Shown: positions 1 to 8,340, counted from the stretch's first letter. The stretch is DNA of 64,000 nucleotides from JAFAGX01 sp035623335 (GCA_035623335.1 DASPTQ010000290.1:1-64000), one strand, 5' to 3'. The notes: generated from the letters alone by a model not told the origin. Made by a program: numbers and translations.

Positions 1-320
1 GGGTGCACACACCCGTAATCGCGTGCAAAACTAGAAATGCCACACCTCAAATGGCATACGCTGCTTAATTGATTAAGTAGCCGTCCTCCGCGACTTTGCC
101 CGTGGGTTGCGGAAGGGCGTCGCACAGCGGGCTGGTTCTTGCGTCTACGTCTGGGGCGCAAGGACGAGATCCTCAGGCTAGCGGCTTCGGTTTCTTGTCC
201 GTTCTGAGCTGGCGCTGCGAAAGTTTCCGGGTAGCTCCCGGGAGCAGGAACGTGACTACGCATGTAGTCTCTTGGCAACAACATTTTCGGACGCGGGTTC
301 AACTCCCGCCGCCTCCACCA
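1..320 (+). ncRNA. ssrA: tmRNA (ssrA), 5' end cut off by the window
   Basis: Transfer-messenger RNA rescues stalled ribosomes by adding a degradation tag. The last bases (289-320) form a tRNA-like end: a T-arm GCGGG-TTCAACT-CCCGC, the acceptor strand and an encoded CCA at 318-320. A tag frame opens at GCG 21-23, preceded by TAATC (compare TAGTC before the E. coli resume codon), and reads ACKTRNATPQMAYAA before TAA at 66-68. The AYAA ending fits the hydrophobic tail recognised by tag proteases. The 5' acceptor half lies left of base 1. This 3' end is the apparent target of the ssrA-like repeats found downstream. Confidence 0.9.
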
Positions 321-475
321 TTCTAGCTGGTTTATTATAAAAGACTTAAAAGCATCTAGCAGACATCCGCCGCAGTTTGAAACGGGCCGTGCCCGATGCT
401 GACAACAAAAAGGGCCGCCAAAGCCAGTTGAAGAGAGCACACAGCGCTTAAGTTGGCCATCTAGTCGACTCGGAT

Positions 476-646
476 TCAGCCTGCCTTTCGGAGCTTGCGC
501 ACGGTCTCCTCACTGAGTCCCCAGAGCTCAGAAATTTCAATGACGGAGTAGTGCCTCTCGTTAGCAAGATCTACATGAACAGGCATTTCGCTTGCCGGGC
601 TGACGACATGAGCAGATTTGGGGGGCTTACGAGCGAGGTTAGTCAT
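476..646 (-). CDS. Small helix-turn-helix protein, excisionase-like, probably truncated
   Basis: A 56-residue ORF (ATG at 646, TGA at 476-478). The C-terminal half reads RHYSVIEISELWGLSEETVR, the pattern of MerR/excisionase-type helix-turn-helix proteins (Y-S-V-x-E-x-A-E-L-W-G-L-S). Family members usually continue 20-30 residues past the recognition helix with a wing; here the frame stops straight after it (KLRKAG), so the gene looks truncated. Its place 156 bases after the ssrA 3' end suits a leftover accessory protein of an element integrated at ssrA. No integrase is next to it. Function is inferred from the motif only. Confidence 0.55.
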   Translation of the reverse strand: MTNLARKPPKSAHVVSPASEMPVHVDLANERHYSVIEISELWGLSEETVRKLRKAG

Positions 647-994
647 GGTACAGCCTCAGACAGAAGTGATTTCAATCAGTTCAAGAGAGCCAGGCACTTG
701 TACCGGTTGCGATCCAGGTTTCGAAATCGCAAATGTCAACTACTTTGAGTCCTTGCGGGCCCGGATGTCCAATCAGTTTTCAGAACGTGCTTATTACGGC
801 AGGTTATAACCGATAAGTGTTTGAAAACGCTGTCTTACTGGCACGCACGTTCAAGAATTCCTAGAAAAATCGGTTAAGAGCTGCAGGAATAAGTGTGTGC
901 TGAGAATTCTTGCGGGAACAAAGACGCGCGTGACCGAGATAAACCACAAGTTGTTTGGCGAGAAAATTCATCATGAGAACGCCCGAGGCGGAGG
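647..994. other. Intergenic stretch, no gene seen
   Basis: About 350 bases between the excisionase-like remnant and the end of the chromate-transporter gene. Short ORFs on the plus strand have no ribosome-binding site or recognisable motif. Probably decayed island sequence. Confidence 0.4.
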
Positions 995-2164
995 TCAGTG
1001 CAAAAACCAACCGCTCAAGGCCGCACCAGCAATCACCCATGCAGAGTTAACCCGGAACTTGAGTACGAGGACAGCACTCGCACTCAATATAATGACGGTA
1101 CGCCAGTCAACGATTGCCGTCCGGCCTAGTTGCCAAGCGACCACCGCCATTAGTGCCAAAGACCCGGCCACCACTCCGTCCAGGATTGCCGATGCGAGTG
1201 CAGACTGACGTAGTTTCGGTATGAGCGGCCCGCTTGAAGCAACGAGGACAAACCCCGGTAAGAAGATGCCAACTGTTGAGACGGCTGCGCCGGGTATTCC
1301 TGCAACCAAATAGCCGATGAAAGTGGCGGTTGTGAACACTGGGCCGGGTGTGAATTGCCCAACCGCAATGGCATCTAGCAGTTGTTTTTCCGTGATCCAA
1401 TGGAGATGGTCTATGAACTCTGCCCGGAGGAAGGCGAGAAGGACGTATCCGCTTCCGAAAACGACCGCTCCGATTTTCAAGAATGAAAGGAACAGCCGCA
1501 CAAGGCTGACGGGAATCGTCATCGCCGCAACTGCCGGTCCGAGGAGAAAACCAGATTGAACGAATGACGGAGCCGATACCATAAACGACTTTTGCATCTT
1601 GAACCGAACCGCTCCACAGGCAGCGATCCCCGCAATGGCAAGGACAATGAGCGGGGCAACACCAACAGCGTTGAGAAGCACTGCGATCATCCCGATCACG
1701 GCATGGAGCTTGGTCTTTATCGCAGTGCGAGACAGGGTCCACAACGCTTGCAAGATGATGGCGATCACGGCGGGTTTGATGCCGTACAGAATCCCGGCTA
1801 CTTGTGGCAATGACCCGTAGCGTGCATAAACAGCGGCGATGAGGGTGACCAGAATTCCAGCAGGAAGAATGAAACAAACACCGCCAACGAGTAGACCTGC
1901 CCAGCCTCGTTTGGACTGTCCGATGAAGATCGCAACCTCTGTTGAGCTTGGGCCGGGGATCAGGCTTGCTGCCGCAAGGCGGTCAAGGAACTCTGCTTGG
2001 GTAATCCATTGCCGCTTTCTAACAAACTCGTCTTCCATCATGGCAATGTGGGCCGCTGGTCCGCCAAATGCTGTTGTGCCAAGCTTCAAAAAGACGAGCG
2101 CTAATTCAGCTAACGACACTTGCCCTTTTGATGTGGAGGTCTGGTTGGCGTGAGAGGCGGTCAT
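995..2164 (-). CDS. chrA: Chromate transporter family protein (ChrA)
   Basis: Predicted inner-membrane protein of the CHR family, whose characterised members export chromate; other anions are possible. About 389 residues with two homologous halves, as in long-chain ChrA: FLKLGTTAFGGPAAHIAMM with SLIPGPSSTEVAIFIG in the first, and FLKIGAVVFGSGYVLLAFL with GQFTPGPVFTTATFIGYLV in the second. The GGP and PGP motifs are conserved. I chose the ATG at 2164 (MTASHANQ) over an upstream in-frame start at 2188. The 5' end overlaps the 3' end of the DoxX gene by 59 bases in another frame, so the two are probably co-transcribed and coupled. It is the last gene of the oxidase-DoxX-ChrA cluster. Confidence 0.9.
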   Translation of the reverse strand: MTASHANQTSTSKGQVSLAELALVFLKLGTTAFGGPAAHIAMMEDEFVRKRQWITQAEFLDRLAAASLIPGPSSTEVAIFIGQSKRGWAGLLVGGVCFILPAGILVTLIAAVYARYGSLPQVAGILYGIKPAVIAIILQALWTLSRTAIKTKLHAVIGMIAVLLNAVGVAPLIVLAIAGIAACGAVRFKMQKSFMVSAPSFVQSGFLLGPAVAAMTIPVSLVRLFLSFLKIGAVVFGSGYVLLAFLRAEFIDHLHWITEKQLLDAIAVGQFTPGPVFTTATFIGYLVAGIPGAAVSTVGIFLPGFVLVASSGPLIPKLRQSALASAILDGVVAGSLALMAVVAWQLGRTAIVDWRTVIILSASAVLVLKFRVNSAWVIAGAALSGWFLH

Positions 2165-2570
2165 CGAAGGACAGAGTACCCGAACCAACGATTAGCAGGA
2201 ATATCAGACCTAGCAACATGCAGAGGTCTGTGCGAGCTTCATGCATCGTGCCCCAGAATCCGGCTTTCGACAGCATCGGAATCTTCGTCGTACCGATGGC
2301 GACGAGAATGTCGATAAGCAAAGGAATCGACGCAAGACGTGTAAATAGACCCACGATCAATAGTGCCCCGCAGACAATCTCCACGACTCCTACGAATGGG
2401 GCAAAAAACTGCGGGGCTGGGATGCCGATTTTCGTAAACCGGCCCACTCCCAGAGCGGCGGGAAAGAGAAACTTTTGTATTCCTTCAGACATAAACACCC
2501 AACCCACCATCAAACGGATCAGAGCCGTTGTCGCTGGTGCCTTGCTTCCGAGGAATCGTCGAGCTTGCAT
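2106..2570 (-). CDS. DoxX family membrane protein
   Basis: A 154-residue DoxX-like protein with four predicted membrane helices. Features seen: LIRLMVGWVFMSEGIQKFLFP at the start, GIPAPQFFAPFVGVVEIVCG in the middle and TRLASIPLLIDILVAI. DoxX relatives are small membrane proteins linked to redox or thiosulfate/quinone chemistry; the exact role is unknown. The start at 2570 is favoured over 2651 because GGGGAGG lies six bases upstream and the longer form would run into the oxidase gene. It lies 23 bases after the oxidase stop and overlaps chrA by 59 bases. Confidence 0.85.
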   Translation of the reverse strand: MQARRFLGSKAPATTALIRLMVGWVFMSEGIQKFLFPAALGVGRFTKIGIPAPQFFAPFVGVVEIVCGALLIVGLFTRLASIPLLIDILVAIGTTKIPMLSKAGFWGTMHEARTDLCMLLGLIFLLIVGSGTLSFDDRLSRQPDLHIKRASVVS

Positions 2571-2593
2571 TGCGTCCTCCCCGTTCAGGTTCG

Positions 2594-3436
2594 TTACCTG
2601 TAATCGAATAACGTCATAAATCCGTAGTCCATGTGGAGTTGCTGGTGACAATGGAAGAGTGTCAGTCCCGGATTGTCGGCCACGAAGTCAATCACAGCCT
2701 CTTGGTAGCCTCCGAGCATAACAACATCTTTCATGACCCCGCTGGTTGGCTTCCCGCCCAGACTCGCCAACTCAAAGAAGTGCCTGTGAAGATGGATCGG
2801 GTGTATGTCGTCACTGGCATTGCGCATGTGAATGCGGTATCGCTTGCCCTGTCGTAGGTGAAACGTGGCGGGTGTCATTTCGCTCGTCATGGGATAGGAA
2901 ACGCCGTTGATCGTCCAACGATTGAAGCCTTCCTCAGCAGCGTTGTCTTTCGCAAAAGTCATTTCGAACGTTTCGTCTGCTGCGGCGAAAGCGCCGGGCT
3001 TTGCGAACAGCATGTAATTCCAGCGGTACGGTGCAGGAGCTACCCATTCAGGTTTGCCAGAGCGTCCTGCGTATTCGATCACGATCCCCATCCCGTGGCG
3101 TCGATCATCGTTATCGAGATCACTCATGATCCAAATTCCGGGATGGTTCATCTCGACAATGGCTGAGATACGCTCCGCTGTCCCCAACCAGACCACCGGA
3201 GCCCGTGTGGGATTCGGCACAGGGTTTCCATCCAAGGCGACAACCCGGAAAGAATGACCGGGTAGTGCGAGGCTGCGAATCTCGGTTGCACTGCCATTCA
3301 GCATGTGGAAAAGCACTCGCTCTCCCTGTTTGACTCTGATCGGTTCTCCATGCCCCAGCATCCGACCATTGATTGTGAATGAACGGTATCCAACTTCGTA
3401 CCCTTTGGTCATCCCTTTCGCAAGCGAGGCTTTCAT
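2594..3436 (-). CDS. Multicopper oxidase, C-terminal part (downstream of a frameshift)
   Basis: Carries cupredoxin domains 2 and 3 of a three-domain multicopper oxidase. Copper ligands are present: HPIHLHRHFFE (T2/T3) and HCHQQLHMDYG (T3/T1, with axial Met). The ORF begins with an ATGA overlap with the N-terminal half, but the junction suggests one broken gene: adding one base to CTGAAGAGG (plus-strand 3451-3459) converts ALKRPVSRP-stop into ALKEAGESA running into MKASL of this ORF. Combined length would be about 504 residues, normal for laccase-like or CopA-like enzymes. Either a genuine mutation, a sequencing error, or two polypeptides translated through the ATGA overlap. Confidence 0.8.
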   Translation of the reverse strand: MKASLAKGMTKGYEVGYRSFTINGRMLGHGEPIRVKQGERVLFHMLNGSATEIRSLALPGHSFRVVALDGNPVPNPTRAPVVWLGTAERISAIVEMNHPGIWIMSDLDNDDRRHGMGIVIEYAGRSGKPEWVAPAPYRWNYMLFAKPGAFAAADETFEMTFAKDNAAEEGFNRWTINGVSYPMTSEMTPATFHLRQGKRYRIHMRNASDDIHPIHLHRHFFELASLGGKPTSGVMKDVVMLGGYQEAVIDFVADNPGLTLFHCHQQLHMDYGFMTLFDYR

Positions 3437-4107
3437 GGCCGACTCACCGGCCTCTTCAGCGCTTTCACAGTGATCGCTGGAGAAAGGAAATGCATAGCCA
3501 TATCACCACCCCGGCTGAAGGTGGGTTCAAACTCCTTCAGCACCAGAAATACTTCGCGGTCGTACTTGCCAGGATCACTTCTGGGCTCTATGTAGACGGG
3601 GCCGACCTGACCGCTGTACTGTCCAGCAGACAGGTTCGCACCTGCCCGGTTGTGCGTGTGATAGAAGCGAAATCCTGCGGGCTGCGGAATGAACTCGATC
3701 CGGCGCTTCCCGTGCGCTGGAATAAACGGTGTGCCCTGCTCCGAGGCTCCGCCCACGTCTGCTGGTACTTTTTGTCCATGCCAGTGGAGTTGTTCGGGAG
3801 AATCCGTGTCGTTGTAGATATCCACCGTGACCCTCTGTCCTTCCTTAAGCCGGAGGAGGGGACTGGGAAACTGCCCGTTATAGTTAGTCACAGAGACGAT
3901 GCGATTAGGTGCGATCTCAATTGGGCATGTTCTGATCCGCAGCATATAGTCCGGCTTGCCGGGCACCTGCGCAGGAGCACTGTCAGCTTGGGTCTGCGGG
4001 GGTGCTCCGCTTCGACTCGGAGCCAACTTCGGCAGAACCAACGAAGCTCCGACTGCCACCCCTGCTGTCCTGAGGAAATCACGCCGCGATCCTTCAAGCC
4101 TTCTCAT
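3433..4107 (-). CDS. Multicopper oxidase, N-terminal part (Tat signal and first cupredoxin)
   Basis: 224 residues. The N-terminus has a twin-arginine signal (SRRDFLRTAG followed by a hydrophobic stretch), so the enzyme should be exported folded. Cupredoxin domain 1 has both T2/T3 motifs, LHWHGQ and FYHTHNR. The frame ends in ALKRPVSRP at a likely one-base deletion near 3453-3457; the rest of the enzyme continues in the next frame. The ATG at 4107 has GAGAGGA seven bases upstream, and that site lies in a small hairpin. Copper oxidases of this kind oxidise phenols or metal ions in the periplasm; the substrate here is unknown. It leads the oxidase-DoxX-ChrA cluster. Confidence 0.82.
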   Translation of the reverse strand: MRRLEGSRRDFLRTAGVAVGASLVLPKLAPSRSGAPPQTQADSAPAQVPGKPDYMLRIRTCPIEIAPNRIVSVTNYNGQFPSPLLRLKEGQRVTVDIYNDTDSPEQLHWHGQKVPADVGGASEQGTPFIPAHGKRRIEFIPQPAGFRFYHTHNRAGANLSAGQYSGQVGPVYIEPRSDPGKYDREVFLVLKEFEPTFSRGGDMAMHFLSPAITVKALKRPVSRP

Positions 4108-4479
4108 GGAATCGTCCTCTCGCTAAGAGGTTTTTTCAACGGCAGGTGCGGGTTCGACTCCAATCATCTGGTACAAGCCGAGAATGGGTCAAATGGCGGT
4201 GCTGCCCTTATGATCTCGCAGTCATCCAGATCGTCTTCCTTTTGGACATGGGCAAAGCCTCCGTCGCAATGAAACTGCCTCGTAGGTGTCTGGACGGAAG
4301 CGGTAGCTCACCCGTATCTTGAGCGTCACGGATTTGGTGCAACGCATCCAGGCTATGTCGTCATAGTGAGTGTCGTGTCCCGATGGATGTCCATCTGCGA
4401 GCAGGGTTCCAGAATGCGTTATAATGCCGTCGATTCGGCGAGAGTTCTCGTCGCAGGCCCTAATTGATGTGGGGGGTCC
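4108..4479. other. Divergent intergenic region with hairpin and candidate promoter
   Basis: About 370 bases between the divergent oxidase and phosphodiesterase-like genes. At 4116-4130 lies CCTCT-CGCTA-AGAGG followed by six T (4131-4136). On the minus strand this hairpin holds the oxidase ribosome-binding site. At 4148-4161 is GCGGGTTCGACTCC, which resembles the ssrA T-arm but has no matching 3' arm. TATAAT at 4420-4425 could be the -10 box for the gene starting at 4480; no clear -35 box is seen. Confidence 0.35.
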
Positions 4480-5709
4480 ATGGTATTGCGTCGGTTGGCT
4501 GTCTTTGTGTTAGCGTCTTGCGTTTTACTCTTTCCACCTATATCCGGCTTGGGCCAAAGCTCTGCCAAGCCGCAGCCCCACGTGGTCGTAGTCAGCGTCA
4601 ACGGCATGGAACTTGACGTCATTCGGCCCTTGCTCCTCGAGGGCAAGATGCCCAATCTCTCATCGGTGATAAAGAAAGCAGCCTACGGTAAACTCCGCAC
4701 TGTCTCCGCACCGAACTGCCCTCGCGTCTTCAGCACCATGTTCACCAGCACCGAGCCCGAGGAGCATGGGGTTACAGGTTTCATTGTGGGCGGAATTACT
4801 GCCAATACCAACATGCTCAAGGAGGAACCGATCTGGTCGATTCTGTCCAAGAATCACGTTACTGTCGGGATGACCAATGTCCCAGCCACTTTTCCGGTGA
4901 TGCCGGTGAACGGCTACATGATCAGCGGCATGTTGACTCGCGGCAAGAACTGCGAGGACGGCGTCCTTTGTGCACCCAAACTTTCGGAAGTCGAGGGTGG
5001 AGATGCAGTCTACCCTCCATCCCTGAAGGCTGAATTGCTGAAGAATGTGGGGGACTTTTATATCGACTGCGAACGGATGCCCTCCGCGGCCGATCTTCAA
5101 GGGCATGAGTCGGCGGAAATCGATGCCTGGCTGGCTAAGGTTCAATCGATCCGCGACCAACAGACTCGTCTCTTCGCCTATATCCTCGACCACCATCCAA
5201 CCGACTTCACCTGGCTGGGTCAGTCATGCGAAGATCGCACGGGGCACTGGCTCTATCCCATTGCTCCTTACAACGCCGGCTACAATCCCAAAATTAACGC
5301 GGTGCGAACCCAGGCTTTCCCTGACCAGTACGTCGCGTTCGATAAGGTCCTGGGTGAAATCCTGAAGCATGTCGACGAGAACACCTACCTGATCATTGTT
5401 TCCGATCACGGCATCAAACCGCTTCGCGAATTCGAAGAAACCGATCCGCATGCGCACATGGACCACGAGAAGACGACGCCAGTCATCGCCAAACACGACT
5501 TCGCAGACGGCGATGACGTCCCCGGGTCCTTCTTTGTCATGGGACCCGGCATCAAGCAAAATCTGCGGCTTATGGGGTTTGCGGCTTCGGTGTACGACAT
5601 CGCTCCCACAATCCTGCATCTGTATGGGATTGAACAGCCGCCACAGATGCGGGGGCACGTGCTGAGCGACATCTTTGTGAACGCCGGCAAAACCGTCGCA
5701 GAGCGCTAA
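4480..5709 (+). CDS. Secreted alkaline-phosphatase-superfamily protein (type I phosphodiesterase/nucleotide pyrophosphatase fold)
   Basis: 409 residues with a signal peptide (RRLAVFVLASCVLLF, cleavage near GLGQ). The fold is recognised from VVVVSVNGMELD at 35-46, TEPEEHGVTGF at 91-101, DRTGHWLYP, LIIVSDHGIKPL and DPHAHMDH. In this superfamily two metals and a Thr or Ser nucleophile cleave phosphate esters. Two key places look altered: the first metal ligand, normally Asp in the opening strand, is Asn41, and the position aligning with the nucleophile is Cys80 (NCPRVFSTMFT). SDHG and the later His ligands are kept. So it may have shifted chemistry or be inactive. It converges with the sulfatase-fold gene, ending 29 bases before it. 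Confidence 0.75.
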   Translation: MVLRRLAVFVLASCVLLFPPISGLGQSSAKPQPHVVVVSVNGMELDVIRPLLLEGKMPNLSSVIKKAAYGKLRTVSAPNCPRVFSTMFTSTEPEEHGVTGFIVGGITANTNMLKEEPIWSILSKNHVTVGMTNVPATFPVMPVNGYMISGMLTRGKNCEDGVLCAPKLSEVEGGDAVYPPSLKAELLKNVGDFYIDCERMPSAADLQGHESAEIDAWLAKVQSIRDQQTRLFAYILDHHPTDFTWLGQSCEDRTGHWLYPIAPYNAGYNPKINAVRTQAFPDQYVAFDKVLGEILKHVDENTYLIIVSDHGIKPLREFEETDPHAHMDHEKTTPVIAKHDFADGDDVPGSFFVMGPGIKQNLRLMGFAASVYDIAPTILHLYGIEQPPQMRGHVLSDIFVNAGKTVAER

Positions 5710-5738
5710 ACCTAGAAAGTCGCATGTGGATTTCTTTC

Positions 5739-7718
5739 CTATTTGTCGGATGCGTGCGCACTGCGCTGCCGCAGCAGCTGGGCTTGCGTCCGAGCTCGCT
5801 TTGCTTTCGCGGCTTCTCCTAATCGTGCGTAACCTTTCGCCAGCCATTCGAAGACGTCCGGATTTTTCGCGTCCGTCCTGGAGAGGGCTTCGAGCTGACG
5901 CACAGCCACGGTGAAGTTGCCCTCTTCAATTTCCCCCTCTGCGAGTCCTTGTTGAGCTTCTACGCTGTTCGACTGCAGCAGCAGCGCGGCTTCGAACTGA
6001 TCTGCAGCGTCCTTTGGTTTGTTCAGCCCAAGATACACCCGACCCAGGAGCAGGCGGCCCGGCAACTGGCCCGGCACGAGCTTCAGGCTGGCCTCGAGCG
6101 CATCGCGCGCTCCGGCGAAGTCGTGCAGATGCTCCAATGCTTGTCCCTCATAGAAAAACGCCGTAGCGTCGTTCGGACGGGCCTGCGTCGCGCCCTTCAA
6201 GTGCTCCGCGGCCTTGTCGTATTCCCCAGCCCGTAATTCCAGTTCCCCCAATTGCCGCAGAGCGGTCGAGGATCCGGGATCGAGCGCCAGCGCGTTTTGG
6301 AAAAGCTTCCGAGCCTCTTCATTGCGGTCGTCTTCGGTTGCCATCATCGCTGCGTGTAGCAAATTTTGCTCTTCGATCTTGTCCTTCGGGTCAGGCAACA
6401 TCGAGGGCTCCGGAGCCGTTGTTGCGCTTCCCGCATCTGCAGGGCCAACATATCCCAGCGTCTTGAGCTCATCGATTGTTTCCTGTCCCACCGCTCCCTT
6501 GACAGTCGCTGGCGACGGCTCCCGGGCGCGCACTTCCGTCAGCATGGCGCGCGCCCTCTGCACGCGATCGTTCCAAGGTTCATACCGGTTAATCAACTCG
6601 CCTGCATCGCTCCAAAAGTCATAAAACTCAGGCCGGGGCGCCTCAATGTATTTATATCCTTCGCTGCGCACAGATCGCAGCGGAGCCCAACCGAAGCGCA
6701 AAGGATAGTCGGTCTCGCCGAAGGCTGTGTGCTCAGCTCTCTCCGACCCAGTGAAAAAGGGCTTCAACGAGCTGCCATCCGTCTTCTCGAACGCCGGGGC
6801 ACCCGCCAGATCGAGTATCGTTGGCGCAATATCAAGGGTTGTCACCTGTGCATCGACTGCCACTCCTGCGTTGAGTCCGTGAGCCAGCTTGAGAATCAGC
6901 GGCACGTGAGTCGTTGAGTCGTAAAGGAAAATTCCGTGAGTATCCTCGTGGTGCTCGCCCAACCCTTCTCCGTGATCGCCGACCACAACGATAATCGAGT
7001 TGCGATACCGACCCGTTTTCTTGAGGCACGCGATGAAGTTTGCCAGTGCGGAATCGGCATAGGCGATCTCTCCATCGTACAAATCATCTTTGTATATTCG
7101 TGAATACGGCTCGGGAGGCTCGTAGGGATCGTGCGGATCGTAGAGGTGCACCCATAGGAAATATGGGCCGGTTGGATGCTGACTCAACCACGTCTCCGCG
7201 TGCCGCACCACTTCCATCCCCCGGCGTTCAATGCGTCCCCATCGCGATTTCGAGGTTGGATGCTCGGGAAAGTTGTCGTAGAAGTCGAACCCTTGATCGA
7301 ATCCGGGAGCCAGCGTCTTGCTGTCGAGAATGACTGCTCCAATGAAAGCGGCTGTGTGATAGCGCTGCTTGCGAAGCAACTCCGCCAGCGTTGGATTCGC
7401 AGGAGACAGCGGCACGCCAAAATCGGTCACTCCGTGTGAACTCGGCAACAGCCCCGTGAGAATGCTGGCGTGCGAAGTATTTGTGATCGGGCTCGCGGTG
7501 AACGCTTGCTCGAAGCGGATGCCATCTCTTGCCAGAGCGTCCAGAGCGGGCGTCTTGACCTGCTTATAGCCGTAGCAGTGCACGTGGTCGGCTCGCAGAG
7601 TGTCGATCGTTATGAGAAAGATATCGGGCCGCGGTGCTGTCTCCTTCGTAGACGCCATAGCCGTTAGGCCCAGCCACGCACACAAGAAACCGGCACCCAG
7701 AGCGCACGAAAGGTTCAT
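5739..7718 (-). CDS. Secreted sulfatase-fold hydrolase with C-terminal TPR repeats (paralogue 1)
   Basis: 659 residues: N-terminal hydrophobic signal (1-22), sulfatase/alkaline-phosphatase-fold domain (about 30-410) and TPR repeats (about 455-640). Metal-site motifs are present: LITIDTLRAD and VVGDHGEGLGEHHEDTHG. The sulfatase cysteine motif C-x-P-S-R is replaced by T79-N-T-S-H83, so no formylglycine can form; a Thr nucleophile would fit phosphoesterase or phosphotransferase chemistry instead. Substrate unknown. TPRs suggest a protein partner at the envelope. It is the most divergent of four same-strand paralogues, separated from the other three by a decayed gene. Confidence 0.82.
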   Translation of the reverse strand: MNLSCALGAGFLCAWLGLTAMASTKETAPRPDIFLITIDTLRADHVHCYGYKQVKTPALDALARDGIRFEQAFTASPITNTSHASILTGLLPSSHGVTDFGVPLSPANPTLAELLRKQRYHTAAFIGAVILDSKTLAPGFDQGFDFYDNFPEHPTSKSRWGRIERRGMEVVRHAETWLSQHPTGPYFLWVHLYDPHDPYEPPEPYSRIYKDDLYDGEIAYADSALANFIACLKKTGRYRNSIIVVVGDHGEGLGEHHEDTHGIFLYDSTTHVPLILKLAHGLNAGVAVDAQVTTLDIAPTILDLAGAPAFEKTDGSSLKPFFTGSERAEHTAFGETDYPLRFGWAPLRSVRSEGYKYIEAPRPEFYDFWSDAGELINRYEPWNDRVQRARAMLTEVRAREPSPATVKGAVGQETIDELKTLGYVGPADAGSATTAPEPSMLPDPKDKIEEQNLLHAAMMATEDDRNEEARKLFQNALALDPGSSTALRQLGELELRAGEYDKAAEHLKGATQARPNDATAFFYEGQALEHLHDFAGARDALEASLKLVPGQLPGRLLLGRVYLGLNKPKDAADQFEAALLLQSNSVEAQQGLAEGEIEEGNFTVAVRQLEALSRTDAKNPDVFEWLAKGYARLGEAAKAKRARTQAQLLRQRSAHASDK

Positions 7719-7797
7719 CAGGCCATCAGACTAGCACAGTTCCCGCGCCGCTCAGCCGCATTCGGGCCGCGTTTCTGTCGTATAATTAGCGCATCCC

Positions 7798-8150
7798 ATG
7801 GTTTCTCGCCGATTTTGTTCTTCGCTGTTTTGGCTGTATCCTCGCTCAAATCATTGGCTCAGTCGCAGTCAGCTTCATCTCCGAACCAGAGTCTCGAACG
7901 ACTTGTCTACGTTATCCCGAACAACCGCTCCGTGGAACATCACAAAGACTTTAGTCCGATAAGTGCTCGGATGAAGTTTAAGCTAGCCGCGAGGATACCT
8001 TCGATTGGTATGATTTCGCGGCAGACGGAGTGAACGCCGCGGTTGAACAAGCCGCGAATGACCACCCCGCCAGTACGGACAAAGTACCGCTGGTTTTGGC
8101 AAACGTTACGGGGCAGACTTTGCGGACGTTCAGATCGAGAAGCCGCGTTC
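7798..8150 (+). pseudogene. Frameshifted remnant of a secreted acidobacterial hypothetical protein
   Basis: Three frames read consecutively give a coherent protein: a signal-like start (FFAVLAVSSLKSLAQ), then LVYVIPNNRSVE and MKFKLAAR in one frame, EDTFDWYDFAADGVNAAVEQ in the next, and GQSTAGFGKRYGADFAD in a third. The order PN(Y/N)R(T/S)V, KFKLA, D-T-F-D, FGKRYGA is typical of a protein family I recall as common in Acidobacteriota (family memory, not a search). At least two frameshifts and no readable C-terminus make it a pseudogene. A TATAAT hexamer at 7781-7786 precedes it. The 190 bases after it hold nothing recognisable. Confidence 0.55.
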
Positions 8151-8340
8151 CATGGTTCCACCGATTTTCTTCAGTGCGGCGCTGGCCGGATGCAGGGTTT
8201 TACGCTGTTGCGCCAAGCCTGGGGTCTCCACTTCGCCGGGACAAACAGCAGGCTACGCTGATGCTTTTCAGTTCGTAACGCAGGCACCGCGCCAGTCCGC
8301 GCGACCCTGGTTCCCGGCGGTGCCGACGAAATGGGGGCAC

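Noticed and set aside
1107..1877. 256-residue ORF inside the chromate transporter gene
   Set aside because: It runs on the same strand in a shifted frame across chrA; Arg/Cys/Ser-rich with no domain, while the chrA frame has clear CHR motifs.
4148..4175. GCGGGTTCGACTCC as a tRNA or ssrA fragment
   Set aside because: It matches the T-arm 5' side, but the 3' side is AATC rather than CCGC, there is no acceptor end, and none of the shared repeat blocks precede it. Possible scar only.
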